The notes: a model not told the origin generated them from the letters alone. A DNA stretch of 64,000 bases from Neorhizobium galegae (GCF_021391675.1 NZ_CP090095.1:2609501-2673500), one strand, 5' to 3'. Positions 55,401 to 64,000 are shown, counted from the first letter of the stretch. Made by a program: numbers and translations.

Positions 55401-55586
55401 TCTTTTCCTCCCAAACCCGTTGCTGCGGCGAAACTAGAGATGCCGCAGCGCCGTTTCAATTCATCAAGCGTGTCCGGTGAACGCTATCCCTCACAACTTT
55501 TGTTCCAGGCCCCTTGCCATATTTCCTTCAAAATGGATGATGACAGTTATGTGACATAGTCATTTTGATTGAGTGCGGGGAGTGTA

Positions 55587-55904
55587 GTGGGAGAAAAGCA
55601 AAAGGTTTACGAGGCGCTGGTCGACGGCGCGATGGATGGCCTCACGGACGACGCCTTGTTCAAATTCGTCAATAAACGCTGCCCGAAAACATCGAGCAGG
55701 AAGATCGTCCGGGCGGCGCTGCTCGGCCTCACCGATCCCCACCTGCGTGACCGGAACATCCTCGATACGATCTATGCGCTGGCCATCAAGCATCGCATGG
55801 ACGAGTTTCGCGATGGCCAGGATGGCGAGGACGAAAGGGACACCTGGCCCGCGCCTTTCGCCCGCCCGCTCGACACGGAAACGGCTCGCCCGGATTTGGC
55901 CTAG
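55587..55904 (+). CDS. small conserved hypothetical protein
   Basis: A 105-residue acidic-to-neutral soluble protein that I do not recognise. It is helical in character (KQKVYEALVDGAMDGLTDDALFKFV) with a basic middle (CPKTSSRKIVRAALLGLTD) and an acidic tail rich in Asp and Glu. The GTG at 55587 follows GGGGAG. Codon use is that of a real gene. It is divergent from the DUF922 gene and upstream of a TetR gene. Confidence 0.6.
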   Translation: MGEKQKVYEALVDGAMDGLTDDALFKFVNKRCPKTSSRKIVRAALLGLTDPHLRDRNILDTIYALAIKHRMDEFRDGQDGEDERDTWPAPFARPLDTETARPDLA

Positions 55905-55972
55905 GCGTTTTCCCGCACTGTCATCCACCCTACACAGAAGCGGTCTAGGCTGCCCTCATCGAGGGTGAGTTC

Positions 55973-56608
55973 ATGCACGGCCGAACCAATCTCACAGCCA
56001 TGAGGCTCATGGATGCCTGCGAGCATCTGCTTTGCGAAGCCGAGGCTCTGGAGGATCTGACCGCTCGGCGGATCGCCATCGAAGCGCATGCGACACCCTC
56101 CGCCATCAGCTACCATTTCGGCTCCCAGGAAGAACTGGTGGCAGCCGTCGCCGAGCGGGTCTACCGGCGGCTCAATGCCGAGCGGCTGAGCCTGCTGCGC
56201 AAAGCTGCAGACCGCCGGGCGCCGGATCCGCCCGATGTCGAGGAAGTCATCGCAGCACTGGTCGGCCCGTCGATCCGCTGGAGCCTCGACCCGACCTCCA
56301 GTTATCCGGTCCTGTCGCACTTCACGTCGATGGCGAAAACCCACCGGGAACGCGCGCCGCATTACCGCCGCATCATCGATAACGTCGAACATCACCGGGC
56401 TTTCGTCCCGCATCTGAAGCGGATCGCGCCGTGGCTCGATGAGGTCGATATCGGCTGGCGGCTCAATTGTGCGCTCGGCATCCGCTCCCAGGTCACCCGC
56501 TCGCGGTCACGTACGGAAGTGCTGACCAATTACGGCATCGACCTCGATGATCCGGAAATCGTCATCGCCCGCATGGTCGAGGTGATCGCGCCGATGTTCC
56601 GTCGCTGA
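55973..56608 (+). CDS. TetR-family transcriptional regulator
   Basis: A 211-residue regulator. The HTH reads IAIEAHATPSAISYHFGSQEELV; the C-terminal part carries the FPSHFT-like LSHFTSMAKTHRERAPHYR and a run of His and Arg residues. Its target is unknown; the next gene in the same direction is the metallophosphodiesterase 95 nt downstream, and control of that operon is possible. Confidence 0.82.
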   Translation: MHGRTNLTAMRLMDACEHLLCEAEALEDLTARRIAIEAHATPSAISYHFGSQEELVAAVAERVYRRLNAERLSLLRKAADRRAPDPPDVEEVIAALVGPSIRWSLDPTSSYPVLSHFTSMAKTHRERAPHYRRIIDNVEHHRAFVPHLKRIAPWLDEVDIGWRLNCALGIRSQVTRSRSRTEVLTNYGIDLDDPEIVIARMVEVIAPMFRR

Positions 56609-56703
56609 GCCGGTTTCGAACGGCATTCGAAATCCGTCACTCCCTCGAAACAAACCCCTTCTAACGGTCCTCCTGACGAAACCGTCATCCATGGAGGCAT
56701 CCG

Positions 56704-57546
56704 GTGCGACGCGAGACCACATTCATCCATCTGACCGACCTGCACATCGGCACCGCCGACGACAGCCATCTGCACAGCGACACGACCGAGACGCTGCACC
56801 AGGTGCTCGATCTCGTCGCGACCGTGACGCCGAAGCCGCAATTCGTCATCGCCAGCGGCGATCTCACCAACCGCGGCGATGCGGAAAGTTTTCGCCGGCT
56901 GAAGGAGATCATCGACGCCAGGATCGACGTGCCGGTCATCTACGCGCTCGGCAATCACGACACCCGTCCCGGCTTCTACGAGGGCATGGGCATCGAGGCG
57001 CATGATCCGGATGCGCCCTACGACCACGACACGATCATCGACGGCATCCACATCATCACCATCGACTCGACGACGCCGGGCCTGATCGGCGGCACGATCG
57101 ATCCGGAACAGTTCGACTGGCTCGCCTCGACGCTCGACAGCCATCCCGACTTGCCGAAGCTGATCGTCGTCCACCACCCGCCGGCACTCGGCGAGGAAGC
57201 CGATGCCACCCACTGGCGAACGATCCATTTTCCGCAGTCGGAACGTTTTCGCGAGCTGCTGAAGGGCCGCAACATCATCGGCATCCTGAGCGGCCATATC
57301 CACCACGACCGCGTCTCCGTCTGGCACGGCATCCCGGTCGTGGTCGGCACCGGCCAGCATGCCGCCACCGACATCCTGCGCACCGATATCCTGCGCATGG
57401 TGCGCGGCGCCTCCTTCGGCATCGGCACCATCCGCCCGTCGGGCCTCACCATGGCCTTCGTGCCGCTGCCGTCCGACCGCGCCGAGCTCAACACCTATCC
57501 GCTCGAACTTCTGATGGCTCGGGCAATGCCCGTCGCCGCTGAATAA
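56704..57546 (+). CDS. calcineurin-like metallophosphodiesterase (GpdQ/CpdA class)
   Basis: A 280-residue cytoplasmic phosphodiesterase. All metal-site motifs of the class are visible: HLTDLHIG (D, H), SGDLTNRGD, GNHDTRPGF, VVHHPP and GHIHHDR. Members cleave cyclic nucleotides (CpdA) or glycerophosphodiesters (GpdQ). Start is the GTG at 56704 with AGGCATCC upstream. It heads an operon with a UgpB-type importer and a protein phosphatase-like gene, so a glycerophosphodiester or related phosphorylated sugar is the likely substrate. Confidence 0.88.
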   Translation: MRRETTFIHLTDLHIGTADDSHLHSDTTETLHQVLDLVATVTPKPQFVIASGDLTNRGDAESFRRLKEIIDARIDVPVIYALGNHDTRPGFYEGMGIEAHDPDAPYDHDTIIDGIHIITIDSTTPGLIGGTIDPEQFDWLASTLDSHPDLPKLIVVHHPPALGEEADATHWRTIHFPQSERFRELLKGRNIIGILSGHIHHDRVSVWHGIPVVVGTGQHAATDILRTDILRMVRGASFGIGTIRPSGLTMAFVPLPSDRAELNTYPLELLMARAMPVAAE

Positions 57547-57568
57547 CCCTCACCCGGAGACACGCAAA

Positions 57569-58876
57569 ATGCTGCGCAGAACCACGCTCAAGCTGATGGC
57601 GACGCTCACTGCCGCCTCGATGTTGCCCCTTGGCCTGCCGCTCGGCGCGCTTGCCGAAATGCCGGCAACCATCGACAAGCCGGTGACGATCACCTTCTAC
57701 AATTACAACCTCGCATCCGCGAGCGCTGGCGCCGACGCCACGAAAGAGTTGATCGCCGGCTTCGAGAAGAAATTCCCGAACGTGAAGGTCGAGACGGTCG
57801 CCGTTCCCTCGAACGAGATCATCAACCGCGTCCAGGCCGATATCGTCGCCGGCAAGCAGCCGGACGTCGCCCAGCTGACCTTCCGCGACCTGATCTTCAT
57901 CGCGTCCGACCTCGGCGGCAATGCGCTCGAGGACATGGTGCGCCCGGCGGAACTGAAAGACCATCTCGCCGGCATGATCCCCAAGGGCCTCGAACTCGGC
58001 AAGGTCGAGGGCAAGACCTACGGTCTCGCCTATACCTTCTCGACGCCGGTCCTTTACTACAACGGCGACCTTTTCAAGCAGGCCGGCCTCGACCCGAACA
58101 ACCCGCCCAAGACCTGGGCCGACGTCAACATCGCCGGCAAGGCGATCAAGGAAAAGACCGGCAAGAACGGCTTCTTCCCAGGCGCCTACGGCCCGACCGA
58201 CGGCACTTTCGTCTATCAGGCGATCGTCATGTCGAACGGCGGCAAGGTGCGCGACGACAACAAGCTCACTTACGCGGACAAGAATGCCGCCGAAGCGGTC
58301 AAGATGCTGCGCGACATGGTCGACAGCGGTGCCCATGCCAAGATCGACCCGGCCAGCGGTTCGGACACCTTTGCCGCCGGCAATCTCGGCATGTTCGTCT
58401 ATACGACCGCGGTGCTTGGCTCCTACAAGAAGGCCGCTCAAGGGAAATTCGACCTGCGCATCGCCCCAATGCCATCCTTCGGCGAAAAGCCGACCGCTCC
58501 GACCAATTCCGGCAGCGCCCTGTTCGTCTTCAGCAAGGATCCGGCCAAGCAGCGCGCGGCCTACGAGCTCCTCAAGTACCTGACGAGCAAAGAAGCCTAC
58601 ACGGTCATCACCAGCAAGATCGGCTACCTGCCGCTGCGCCTCGATATCGTCGACGACCCGAACTACCTCGGCCCCTGGGTCAAGGAAAACCCGATGTTCC
58701 GCGCCAACCTGGAACAGCTGAACCGCCTCACCGCCAACGTCGCCTTCCCTGGCCCGAACTATCGCCAGGTCGAGAAGATGATGATGGACTCGGTGCGTGA
58801 AGCCGTCTTCGGCAAGGGCGATCCGATCGCGACGCTGAAAGCCGCCCAGGACCAGGGCCAGGACCTGATGCCGTAA
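57569..58876 (+). CDS. ABC transporter extracellular substrate-binding protein (UgpB/family 1)
   Basis: A 435-residue periplasmic protein with a twin-arginine-like N terminus (MLRRTTLKLMATLTAASMLP) and likely cleavage after ALAE. Family signs are ELIAGFEKKFPNVKVETV and TYGLAYTFSTPVLYYNGDLF. GGAG lies before the ATG. It resembles glycerol-3-phosphate (UgpB) and related binding proteins. A 10-bp hairpin follows, then two permease genes. Confidence 0.9.
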   Translation: MLRRTTLKLMATLTAASMLPLGLPLGALAEMPATIDKPVTITFYNYNLASASAGADATKELIAGFEKKFPNVKVETVAVPSNEIINRVQADIVAGKQPDVAQLTFRDLIFIASDLGGNALEDMVRPAELKDHLAGMIPKGLELGKVEGKTYGLAYTFSTPVLYYNGDLFKQAGLDPNNPPKTWADVNIAGKAIKEKTGKNGFFPGAYGPTDGTFVYQAIVMSNGGKVRDDNKLTYADKNAAEAVKMLRDMVDSGAHAKIDPASGSDTFAAGNLGMFVYTTAVLGSYKKAAQGKFDLRIAPMPSFGEKPTAPTNSGSALFVFSKDPAKQRAAYELLKYLTSKEAYTVITSKIGYLPLRLDIVDDPNYLGPWVKENPMFRANLEQLNRLTANVAFPGPNYRQVEKMMMDSVREAVFGKGDPIATLKAAQDQGQDLMP

Positions 58877-58891
58877 CCATCACGAGGGGAT

Positions 58892-58920
58892 GCCGGGCGG
58901 GTCTCGCTTTCCCGCCCGGC
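58892..58920 (+). terminator. hairpin between binding-protein and permease genes
   Basis: GCCGGGCGGG (58892-58901) pairs perfectly with CCCGCCCGGC (58911-58920) around a nine-nt loop, 16 nt after the binding-protein stop. No T-run follows, so it likely stabilises the upstream message and permits read-through. Confidence 0.7.
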
Positions 58921-58956
58921 GTCATTGTCCCTTAGGGGTCCTTTCGGGGAAATTTC

Positions 58957-59907
58957 ATGACCGATATCCAGGCCGATCTCGCAAGACCACTCACCCTTGC
59001 CCGGGTGCCCGCGGCTGCCCGCCAGCGTGGCACATTCACCGTGCAGCCCTGGCTCTATCTGGCACCGGCGCTGTGTCTCCTTATGATGTGGACCTATGTG
59101 CCGCTGGTCGAGGCCTTCCAGCTCTCCTTCTACCAGTGGAACATGCTGCCGACCGCGCCGCAGCGCTATGTGGGCCTGACCAACTACCAGCGCCTGTTCG
59201 CACTGCCCGAGATGCGCGCCGCCCTCTGGAACACGCTTTTCTACATTCTCGGCCTCTTCCCGATGTCGGTGATCATTCCGCTCTTCGTGGCGATCTGGAC
59301 CCAGGACCTCGAAGGCCGAGCCCGCACGATCTACCGCGCGCTGATCTTCGTGCCGATGATCGTTGCGCCCGTCGTCGCGGCCATTCTCTGGCGCTGGCTG
59401 CTCAACGAGGATCAGGGGCTGATCACGCTCGGCCTGGAGACGGTCGGTCTCGGCCGCATCGGCTTTCTGACCGACCCGAAATACGCGCTTGCGACGCTGA
59501 CCTGGATTACCGGCTGGAAACTGATCGGCTTTTCCACCCTGCTGTTTTCCGCCGCCAATGCCGGCATCAACCCCTCCTATATCGAAGCGGCGCGCATCGA
59601 CGGCGCCAGCCGCTGGGGCATCATCCGCGATATAAGACTGCCGCTGCTGTCGCCGACCATCCTGCTTCTGTCGATGATGACGATCCTGTTCGGGGCGCAG
59701 TGGAGCTTTGCCTACATCAACGTGCTGACAAATGGCGGCCCGCTGAAATCGACCACCAACATCTTCTACCTGCTCTGGGAATACGGTTTCCAGACCATGT
59801 CCGCCGGCTGGAGCTCGGCGGCCGGCATGATCGCCTTTGCCGGTTTTGCGGTGATTGCAGCGGGCTGCATGTGGCTCACGAAAAGGTTCGCGGTCTATGA
59901 CAATTGA
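58957..59907 (+). CDS. sugar ABC transporter permease (UgpA/MalF type)
   Basis: A 316-residue inner-membrane protein with six helices. The EAA loop reads EAARIDGASRWGIIRDIRLP, where the ATPase would dock. The N-terminal 25 residues are polar and cytoplasmic. It overlaps the next permease by 11 nt. Confidence 0.9.
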   Translation: MTDIQADLARPLTLARVPAAARQRGTFTVQPWLYLAPALCLLMMWTYVPLVEAFQLSFYQWNMLPTAPQRYVGLTNYQRLFALPEMRAALWNTLFYILGLFPMSVIIPLFVAIWTQDLEGRARTIYRALIFVPMIVAPVVAAILWRWLLNEDQGLITLGLETVGLGRIGFLTDPKYALATLTWITGWKLIGFSTLLFSAANAGINPSYIEAARIDGASRWGIIRDIRLPLLSPTILLLSMMTILFGAQWSFAYINVLTNGGPLKSTTNIFYLLWEYGFQTMSAGWSSAAGMIAFAGFAVIAAGCMWLTKRFAVYDN

Positions 59908-60760
59908 CGCTTCCCCTGATCTTGCCTCGCTTGCCTCCGCCGGTCCCAAATCCGGCGGTGTCCGCCGACTGGCGGTGCATGCGGTCATGATCGTCCTGTC
60001 CTTCCTGTCGATCTTTCCGATCTACTGGATGATCGTCACCTCGCTCCGGCCGGAGAACGAAATCTTCTCCACTTCGCTCTGGCCGTCCAACCCGTCGCTC
60101 GAAAACTATGTCTTCGTGCTGACCCGCATTCCGATGATCGGAATGCTGATCAACACCACGATCGTATCCGCAGCGACCGCCCTTCTGCAGGTCGTGACCG
60201 GCCTGTTTGCGGCCTATGCGCTGGTGCGCTGGCGCATGCGCCTTTCCGGCGTCATCCACGGGCTCATCGCGCTCTCCTGGCTGGTGCCCTTCCAGGTCAC
60301 GATGATCCCTAACTACGTGCTCGCCTCGCGGCTCGGCCTCCTGGACACGCTGACCGGTCTCATCGTGCCCAATGCGGCGCATGCCTTTGCGATCCTGCTG
60401 CTCTACAACGCGATGCGCTCCTTCCCGACCGAGATCCTCGAAGCGGCGCGCATCGACGGCGCAAGAAGCTGGAAGATCCTCTGGCAGATCGTCGTGCCGA
60501 ACATGGGCGCGCCGATCGCCTCCCTGTCGATCATCGCCTTCATCTCTGCCTGGAACGAATATTTCTGGCCGCTGCTCCTGTCGCGAAAGCCGGAAAACTC
60601 GGTCGTCCAGATCGGCCTGCAGATGTTCATGACCCAGGAGGGCAATCTCTGGGGGCCGCTGATGGCGGCCTCGGCACTCGCCAGCCTGCCGATCCTGATC
60701 ATCTACCTGGTCCTGCAGCGCCACGTCATTGAATCCTTCATGAAATCCGGAATCCGCTGA
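59897..60760 (+). CDS. sugar ABC transporter permease (UgpE/MalG type)
   Basis: A 287-residue inner-membrane protein with six helices and the EAA loop EAARIDGARSWKILWQIVVP. Start is the ATG at 59897, inside the preceding gene; the earlier in-frame start at 59855 gives a non-family extension. No ATPase gene follows, so the complex must borrow one from another locus. Confidence 0.9.
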   Translation: MTIDASPDLASLASAGPKSGGVRRLAVHAVMIVLSFLSIFPIYWMIVTSLRPENEIFSTSLWPSNPSLENYVFVLTRIPMIGMLINTTIVSAATALLQVVTGLFAAYALVRWRMRLSGVIHGLIALSWLVPFQVTMIPNYVLASRLGLLDTLTGLIVPNAAHAFAILLLYNAMRSFPTEILEAARIDGARSWKILWQIVVPNMGAPIASLSIIAFISAWNEYFWPLLLSRKPENSVVQIGLQMFMTQEGNLWGPLMAASALASLPILIIYLVLQRHVIESFMKSGIR

Positions 60761-60761
60761 T

Positions 60762-61502
60762 ATGCTGAGTTACGAACGCCTGATCGCGCTGGAAGGCGCC
60801 CATAATGTCCGCGATCTCGGCGGTTACAGAACGGCGAACGGCGGCTTGACCCGCTGGCGCTCGATCCTGCGCGGCGACGCATTGCACGCCTTGAGCGAGG
60901 CCGATATCGACACCTTGCTGGACAACGGACTGACCACCGTCATCGACCTGCGCAACGCCCACGAGATCGCCGCAGAAGCCAACCCGTTCGTGGGCCATGC
61001 CGAAGTGCGCTACCACAACACGCCGCTGTTTTCGGCACTGGCGCCGGTGGAGATGATGGCAAATGCCGCGGTGAGCTTCGACATGGGCGACCGTTACTGC
61101 CAGGCAATCGACGACTGCCAGCCGGCCATCGCCGAAGTCCTGAAAACCATCGCCGACGCGCCTGAAGGCGCCGTGCTCTTCCACTGCAGCGCCGGCAAGG
61201 ACCGTACCGGGGTGATCTCGGCACTGCTGCTCGCCAACGCCGGTGTCGATGAGACGACCATTATCGAGGATTACGCCCTGACGGCGACGATCTCCGGCCC
61301 GCTGATCGCGAGGCTCAGGGATCGCGCGCTCGGCCGCGGCACGCCGGCAGCTCTCGTCGATATCGTTCTGGCCTCCGAACCGCGCAGCATGCGCCAGGCG
61401 CTCGACCATATCGGCAAGAACTACGGCAGCGTGCGGGACTACCTCGTCCGCCTCGGCCTCGACGAGCCGGCGATGGCACGGTTGAGAAGCCGTCTGTCCT
61501 AA
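60762..61502 (+). CDS. tyrosine-protein phosphatase-like protein (Y_phosphatase3)
   Basis: A 246-residue cysteine-dependent phosphatase. The P-loop is HCSAGKDRTG with nucleophile C142, and HNVRDLGGYRTANGGLTRW at the N terminus is typical of this bacterial family, which includes enzymes acting on phosphotyrosine and on phosphoinositides. It begins one nt after the permease stop and ends the operon. Given the phosphodiesterase at the front, it may dephosphorylate the imported or cleaved small molecule rather than a protein. Confidence 0.88.
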   Translation: MLSYERLIALEGAHNVRDLGGYRTANGGLTRWRSILRGDALHALSEADIDTLLDNGLTTVIDLRNAHEIAAEANPFVGHAEVRYHNTPLFSALAPVEMMANAAVSFDMGDRYCQAIDDCQPAIAEVLKTIADAPEGAVLFHCSAGKDRTGVISALLLANAGVDETTIIEDYALTATISGPLIARLRDRALGRGTPAALVDIVLASEPRSMRQALDHIGKNYGSVRDYLVRLGLDEPAMARLRSRLS

Positions 61503-61540
61503 GACGGGAAGGCACCCCGGCCGACAACCTCATCGGGCCG

Positions 61541-62518
61541 TCATGCGCCGTTATGCGGCCGGGCGGCAGGAACGAGAACTCGATCGACGATCCGAGAATC
61601 GAGGTCGTACACGGAGATCGGCGTATCCTTGCCGATCCGGGTCCCATCCAGCAGACGGATCAGGTCATCCGCGCCACCGACGGGCTGGCCGTCGATGGCC
61701 AGGATGAAATCGCCTTCCTTCAAGCCCGCCCTGTCAGCCGGGCTGCCCGCATCGATGCGGCGGATGCGCACCGTCGTTTCCTGCGACATCCCGGCCTTCA
61801 CCGCGACGCGGCGCGGCAGCGCGGTCGTATCGACGACGATGCCAATGAAGGCGCGCCGCACATGACCGAAACGTAGGATCTCCGACACGACGAAATTGGC
61901 CGTGTTGGAAGCGACCGCAAAGGCGATGCCCTGCGCGCCGCGGATGACTGCGGTGTTGACGCCGACCACCTCGCCGGAGGCGGACACCAGCGGCCCACCG
62001 GAATTGCCCGGATTGAGCGCCGCATCGGTCTGCACGACGTCGTCGATCAGCCGGCCGGTGGAAGACCGCATCGAGCGGCCAAGCGCAGACACGACGCCCG
62101 ATGTCACCGACCAGTCGAAGCCGAGCGGATTGCCGATCGCAATGGCGATATGGCCACGCCGCAATTTCTGGGAATCGCCGAGCCGTGCCCAGGCCTGCAC
62201 GTCCATGTCGGCGCGCACCAGCGCAATATCGGTATCGGCGTCGCGGCCGAGCACGCTGCCCTGCCCGACCGCCCCGTTGGCGCTGCGGATACGCACAGTT
62301 TTGGCGTCGGAAACGACGTGGTGGTTGGTGATGATCAGGCCGTCCGGCGAAATCGCAAAGCCCGACCCGTGGCCGCCTTGGCCAGCAACGCCGCCGAGTC
62401 GCTCGATGCGGCTGACGGCAGGACCGACGCGGTCGACCGCGCCGGCAACCGTCTCCGAATAGGCGTCGAGAAGCGCGCCATCCTCGGGGACGGGAGGATT
62501 GATATCGATAAATCCCAT
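61541..62518 (-). CDS. HtrA/DegP-like trypsin-type serine protease with one PDZ domain, no signal peptide
   Basis: A 325-residue S1C protease. The triad is visible: His in ITNHHVVSD, Asp in ADTDIALVRAD, and S173 in NPGNSGGPLV. One PDZ domain occupies about residues 220-310 (AGSPADRAGLKEGDFILAIDGQPV). The N terminus (MGFIDINPPVPEDGALLDAY) is polar, so unlike DegP it appears cytoplasmic. Start at 62518 with GGAG eight nt upstream; a seven-codon longer start does not add a signal. It converges with the phosphatase gene, 38 nt away. Confidence 0.88.
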   Translation of the reverse strand: MGFIDINPPVPEDGALLDAYSETVAGAVDRVGPAVSRIERLGGVAGQGGHGSGFAISPDGLIITNHHVVSDAKTVRIRSANGAVGQGSVLGRDADTDIALVRADMDVQAWARLGDSQKLRRGHIAIAIGNPLGFDWSVTSGVVSALGRSMRSSTGRLIDDVVQTDAALNPGNSGGPLVSASGEVVGVNTAVIRGAQGIAFAVASNTANFVVSEILRFGHVRRAFIGIVVDTTALPRRVAVKAGMSQETTVRIRRIDAGSPADRAGLKEGDFILAIDGQPVGGADDLIRLLDGTRIGKDTPISVYDLDSRIVDRVLVPAARPHNGA

Positions 62519-62621
62519 CACAAGAACTCCGGAAAACACCTTCCTGGAAAGGGGAAGGTTGTAGAAGGAGCTGATGTGGTGGGCCTAAAAGGCGGAAACA
62601 AGAACCCGGCAAATGGCCGGC

Positions 62622-63416
62622 TCATTCCTCCGAGAAGATCGGGTCCTGGGTGAACATGCCGCCCTGGTAGACAGCGGCCGGGGACGTCGGTTCCGGACGC
62701 CCCTTGGCATCGAGCTCGGCACGGAAGCGTTCGGCATTGTCCTTGGGCTTCCAGCCGAGATAGGACGCGTGGGAATTGTCCCACCACTTGCTGTCATTGT
62801 CGGAAATGCCCCAGATGATCGGGCAGCCGAGCATGGGCGCGCGGAAGACGCAGTCGATCAGGGACGCAAAATCGTCATAGGACATCCAGCCGGACAGCAT
62901 GCGGTGGTTGATCGGCTTTTCGAAGCAACTGCCGATCCTGACGAGCGCCGTCTCCTGGCCGAATTTCTCGAAATACATCCGCGCCAGAGCCTCGCCGAAG
63001 CATTTCGAAACGCCGTAGAGACCATCCGGCTTCATCGGAGCCTTGACGTCGATATGCTCGTCCTGGCGATAGAAACCGACGACATGGTTGGAGCTGGCGA
63101 ACAGGATGCGCGGCTGGCCATGTGCGCGGGCCGCTTCGTAGAGATTGTAGAGGCCGAGCAGGTTGGCGTTGAGGATCTTCGAAAACTTGTCCTCGACCGA
63201 AACCCCGCCGAGATGCAGGATACCGTCGCAGCCTTCGACCAGCTTCATGACGGCGTCGGCATCGCCGAGGTCGCAGACGACCATTTCTTCATTGGGGCCG
63301 GCGGGGCCGAGATCGACGATATCGGAGAGGCGAAGCGTTTCGGCAAAACCGGCGAGACGCGAGCGCATGGCGCGTCCGAGGCCGCCGCCGGCACCGGTGA
63401 TCAAAAGTCTTTTCAA
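62622..63416 (-). CDS. udh: uronate dehydrogenase
   Basis: A 264-residue short-chain NAD-dependent enzyme that oxidises galacturonate and glucuronate to aldarolactones. The Rossmann motif is TGAGGGLGRAM, and the catalytic YGVSK follows ASSNH; the sequence closely follows Agrobacterium Udh (CDGILHLGG, LYNLYEAARAHGQPRI, GWKPKDNAE). I start it at the TTG at 63416, with GGAGG eight nt upstream; this gives LKRLLITG and the family length. It is divergent from a GntR regulator and links the cluster to pectin or plant wall sugars. Confidence 0.93.
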   Translation of the reverse strand: MKRLLITGAGGGLGRAMRSRLAGFAETLRLSDIVDLGPAGPNEEMVVCDLGDADAVMKLVEGCDGILHLGGVSVEDKFSKILNANLLGLYNLYEAARAHGQPRILFASSNHVVGFYRQDEHIDVKAPMKPDGLYGVSKCFGEALARMYFEKFGQETALVRIGSCFEKPINHRMLSGWMSYDDFASLIDCVFRAPMLGCPIIWGISDNDSKWWDNSHASYLGWKPKDNAERFRAELDAKGRPEPTSPAAVYQGGMFTQDPIFSEE

Positions 63417-63569
63417 GAAATCATCCTCCGAAAGCGGCGCATTGGCCGCGGCAATCCAGTGAAGGCCAGTCTGTCGGCCAACTTGTTCGTGACAAGCGTC
63501 GATACTTATCATACATGTTGATGAAACCTGGTCAATAAGTTGGAGCCCGTTTGGAGTGGCGCTCGACTT

Positions 63570-63587
63570 GACGTATTAGACGTATTA
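63570..63587. repeat. tandem 9-bp direct repeat GACGTATTA in the udh-GntR gap
   Basis: GACGTATTA occurs twice head to tail at 63570-63578 and 63579-63587, giving TAGACGTATTA at 63577-63587. The complement of the dyad at 26876-26893 contains TAGTCGTATTA, one base different. It is a likely operator of the adjacent GntR regulator. The rest of the 214-nt gap shows no gene; the GntR ribosome site GGGAGG lies at 63620-63625. Confidence 0.5.
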
Positions 63588-63630
63588 GTTGACGCGATAT
63601 TGTGATGCGCCGCTGCGCAGGGAGGAACGA

Positions 63631-64000
63631 ATGAGCGTTGAAACCAGACTCGATACCGGCAAGGGATCGAGGACGCTTGTTTCCCGCCTCGGAGAAACGC
63701 TGCGCCAGGCGATTGCGGCAGGCCAGTTTCCACCGGGCTCCCGCCTGCCGAGCGAAGCACAGCTGACCGAGGCGCATGGCGTCAGCCGCACTGTCGTGCG
63801 AGAGGCTATCGCATCGCTGCGCGCCGACCGGTTGGTGGAAGCGCGTCAGGGCGCCGGCGTCTTCGTGCTGGAGCCTTCGCGTAACGCGCAGCCGGTCATG
63901 CTCTCCCTCTCGAATATCGATCTCGCCCGCGTATCCTCGATGATCGAGCTCCTGGAGCTCCGAACCGCGGTGGAAGTCGAGGCTGCGGGGCTCGCCGCCC
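63631..64000 (+). CDS. GntR-family (FCD type) transcriptional regulator, cut by window end
   Basis: The first 123 residues of a regulator whose 3' end lies outside the window. The winged HTH is complete: LRQAIAAGQFPPGSRLPSE, then HGVSRTVVREAIASLRADRLVEARQGAG. The following text (VSSMIELLELRTAVEVEAAGLAA) begins an FCD domain. GGGAGG lies five nt before the ATG. It is divergent from udh and probably regulates uronate use. Confidence 0.9.
   Translation, partial: MSVETRLDTGKGSRTLVSRLGETLRQAIAAGQFPPGSRLPSEAQLTEAHGVSRTVVREAIASLRADRLVEARQGAGVFVLEPSRNAQPVMLSLSNIDLARVSSMIELLELRTAVEVEAAGLAA

Overview
The window reads as part of a catabolic replicon (secondary chromosome or megaplasmid, or a catabolic chromosomal region) of a Rhizobiales bacterium, most probably Rhizobiaceae (Rhizobium/Agrobacterium/Neorhizobium/Ensifer range). 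The reasons are: uniformly GC-rich coding; a ChvE-GguA-GguB sugar transporter next to non-phosphorylative sugar oxidation genes; a uronate dehydrogenase very close to the Agrobacterium Udh type; tightly packed operons with ATGA/TGATG overlaps; and a very high density of ABC/TRAP importers, each with its own regulator and catabolic enzymes. I see no rRNA, tRNA, phage, transposase, CRISPR or replication genes.

Layout. (1) 1-4023: a LysR regulator followed by two tandem ACMSD-type amidohydrolases and a Rieske ferredoxin, probably an aromatic-acid type pathway. (2) 4133-6981: a large perfect inverted repeat, an internally deleted thiolase, a FabF-like ketosynthase and a divergent TetR regulator. 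(3) 7127-13262: a complete DppABCDF-type importer with a class V aminotransferase. (4) 13263-14819: a fused PcpA/MhqO-type ring-cleavage dioxygenase plus MhqD-type serine hydrolase. (5) 15164-18926: a heterodimeric ABC exporter. (6) 19060-32484: two divergent sugar operons, araD1/gguC-galactose (arabinose) dehydrogenase-sugar acid dehydratase-chvE-gguA-gguB on the minus strand and ytfQ-ytfR-ytfT-yjfF-GntR on the plus strand, sharing a 319-nt control region. (7) 32491-38649: M20 peptidase, AroE-like dehydrogenase, DctPMQ TRAP transporter and divergent TetR. (8) 38646-44032: the tyrosine/homogentisate pathway (hpd, hmgA, fumarylacetoacetase, maleylacetoacetate isomerase) with MarR and Lrp regulators. 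(9) 44106-52725: a two-armed unit with MarR, peptide-binding protein and isoaspartyl peptidase leftwards, and creatininase, DppB, DppC, fused DppDF and a CE4 deacetylase rightwards, around a control region with two identical palindromes. (10) 52795-56608: LysR/EamA, a DUF922 protein, a small hypothetical protein and a TetR. (11) 56704-61502: metallophosphodiesterase, sugar-type ABC importer without ATPase, and tyrosine phosphatase. (12) 61541-64000: HtrA-like protease without signal peptide, uronate dehydrogenase, and the start of a GntR regulator.

The most interesting items are: the creatininase/CE4/isoaspartyl-peptidase uptake unit with its bidirectional double-operator promoter; the dioxygenase-hydrolase fusion; strong hairpins directly downstream of five of the six solute-binding-protein genes; the thiolase with about 148 residues removed; a motif shared between the sugar operon and the uronate dehydrogenase locus; and three convergent gene pairs whose stop codons abut or overlap. 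All functional names come from reading protein motifs and context; no database search was run.
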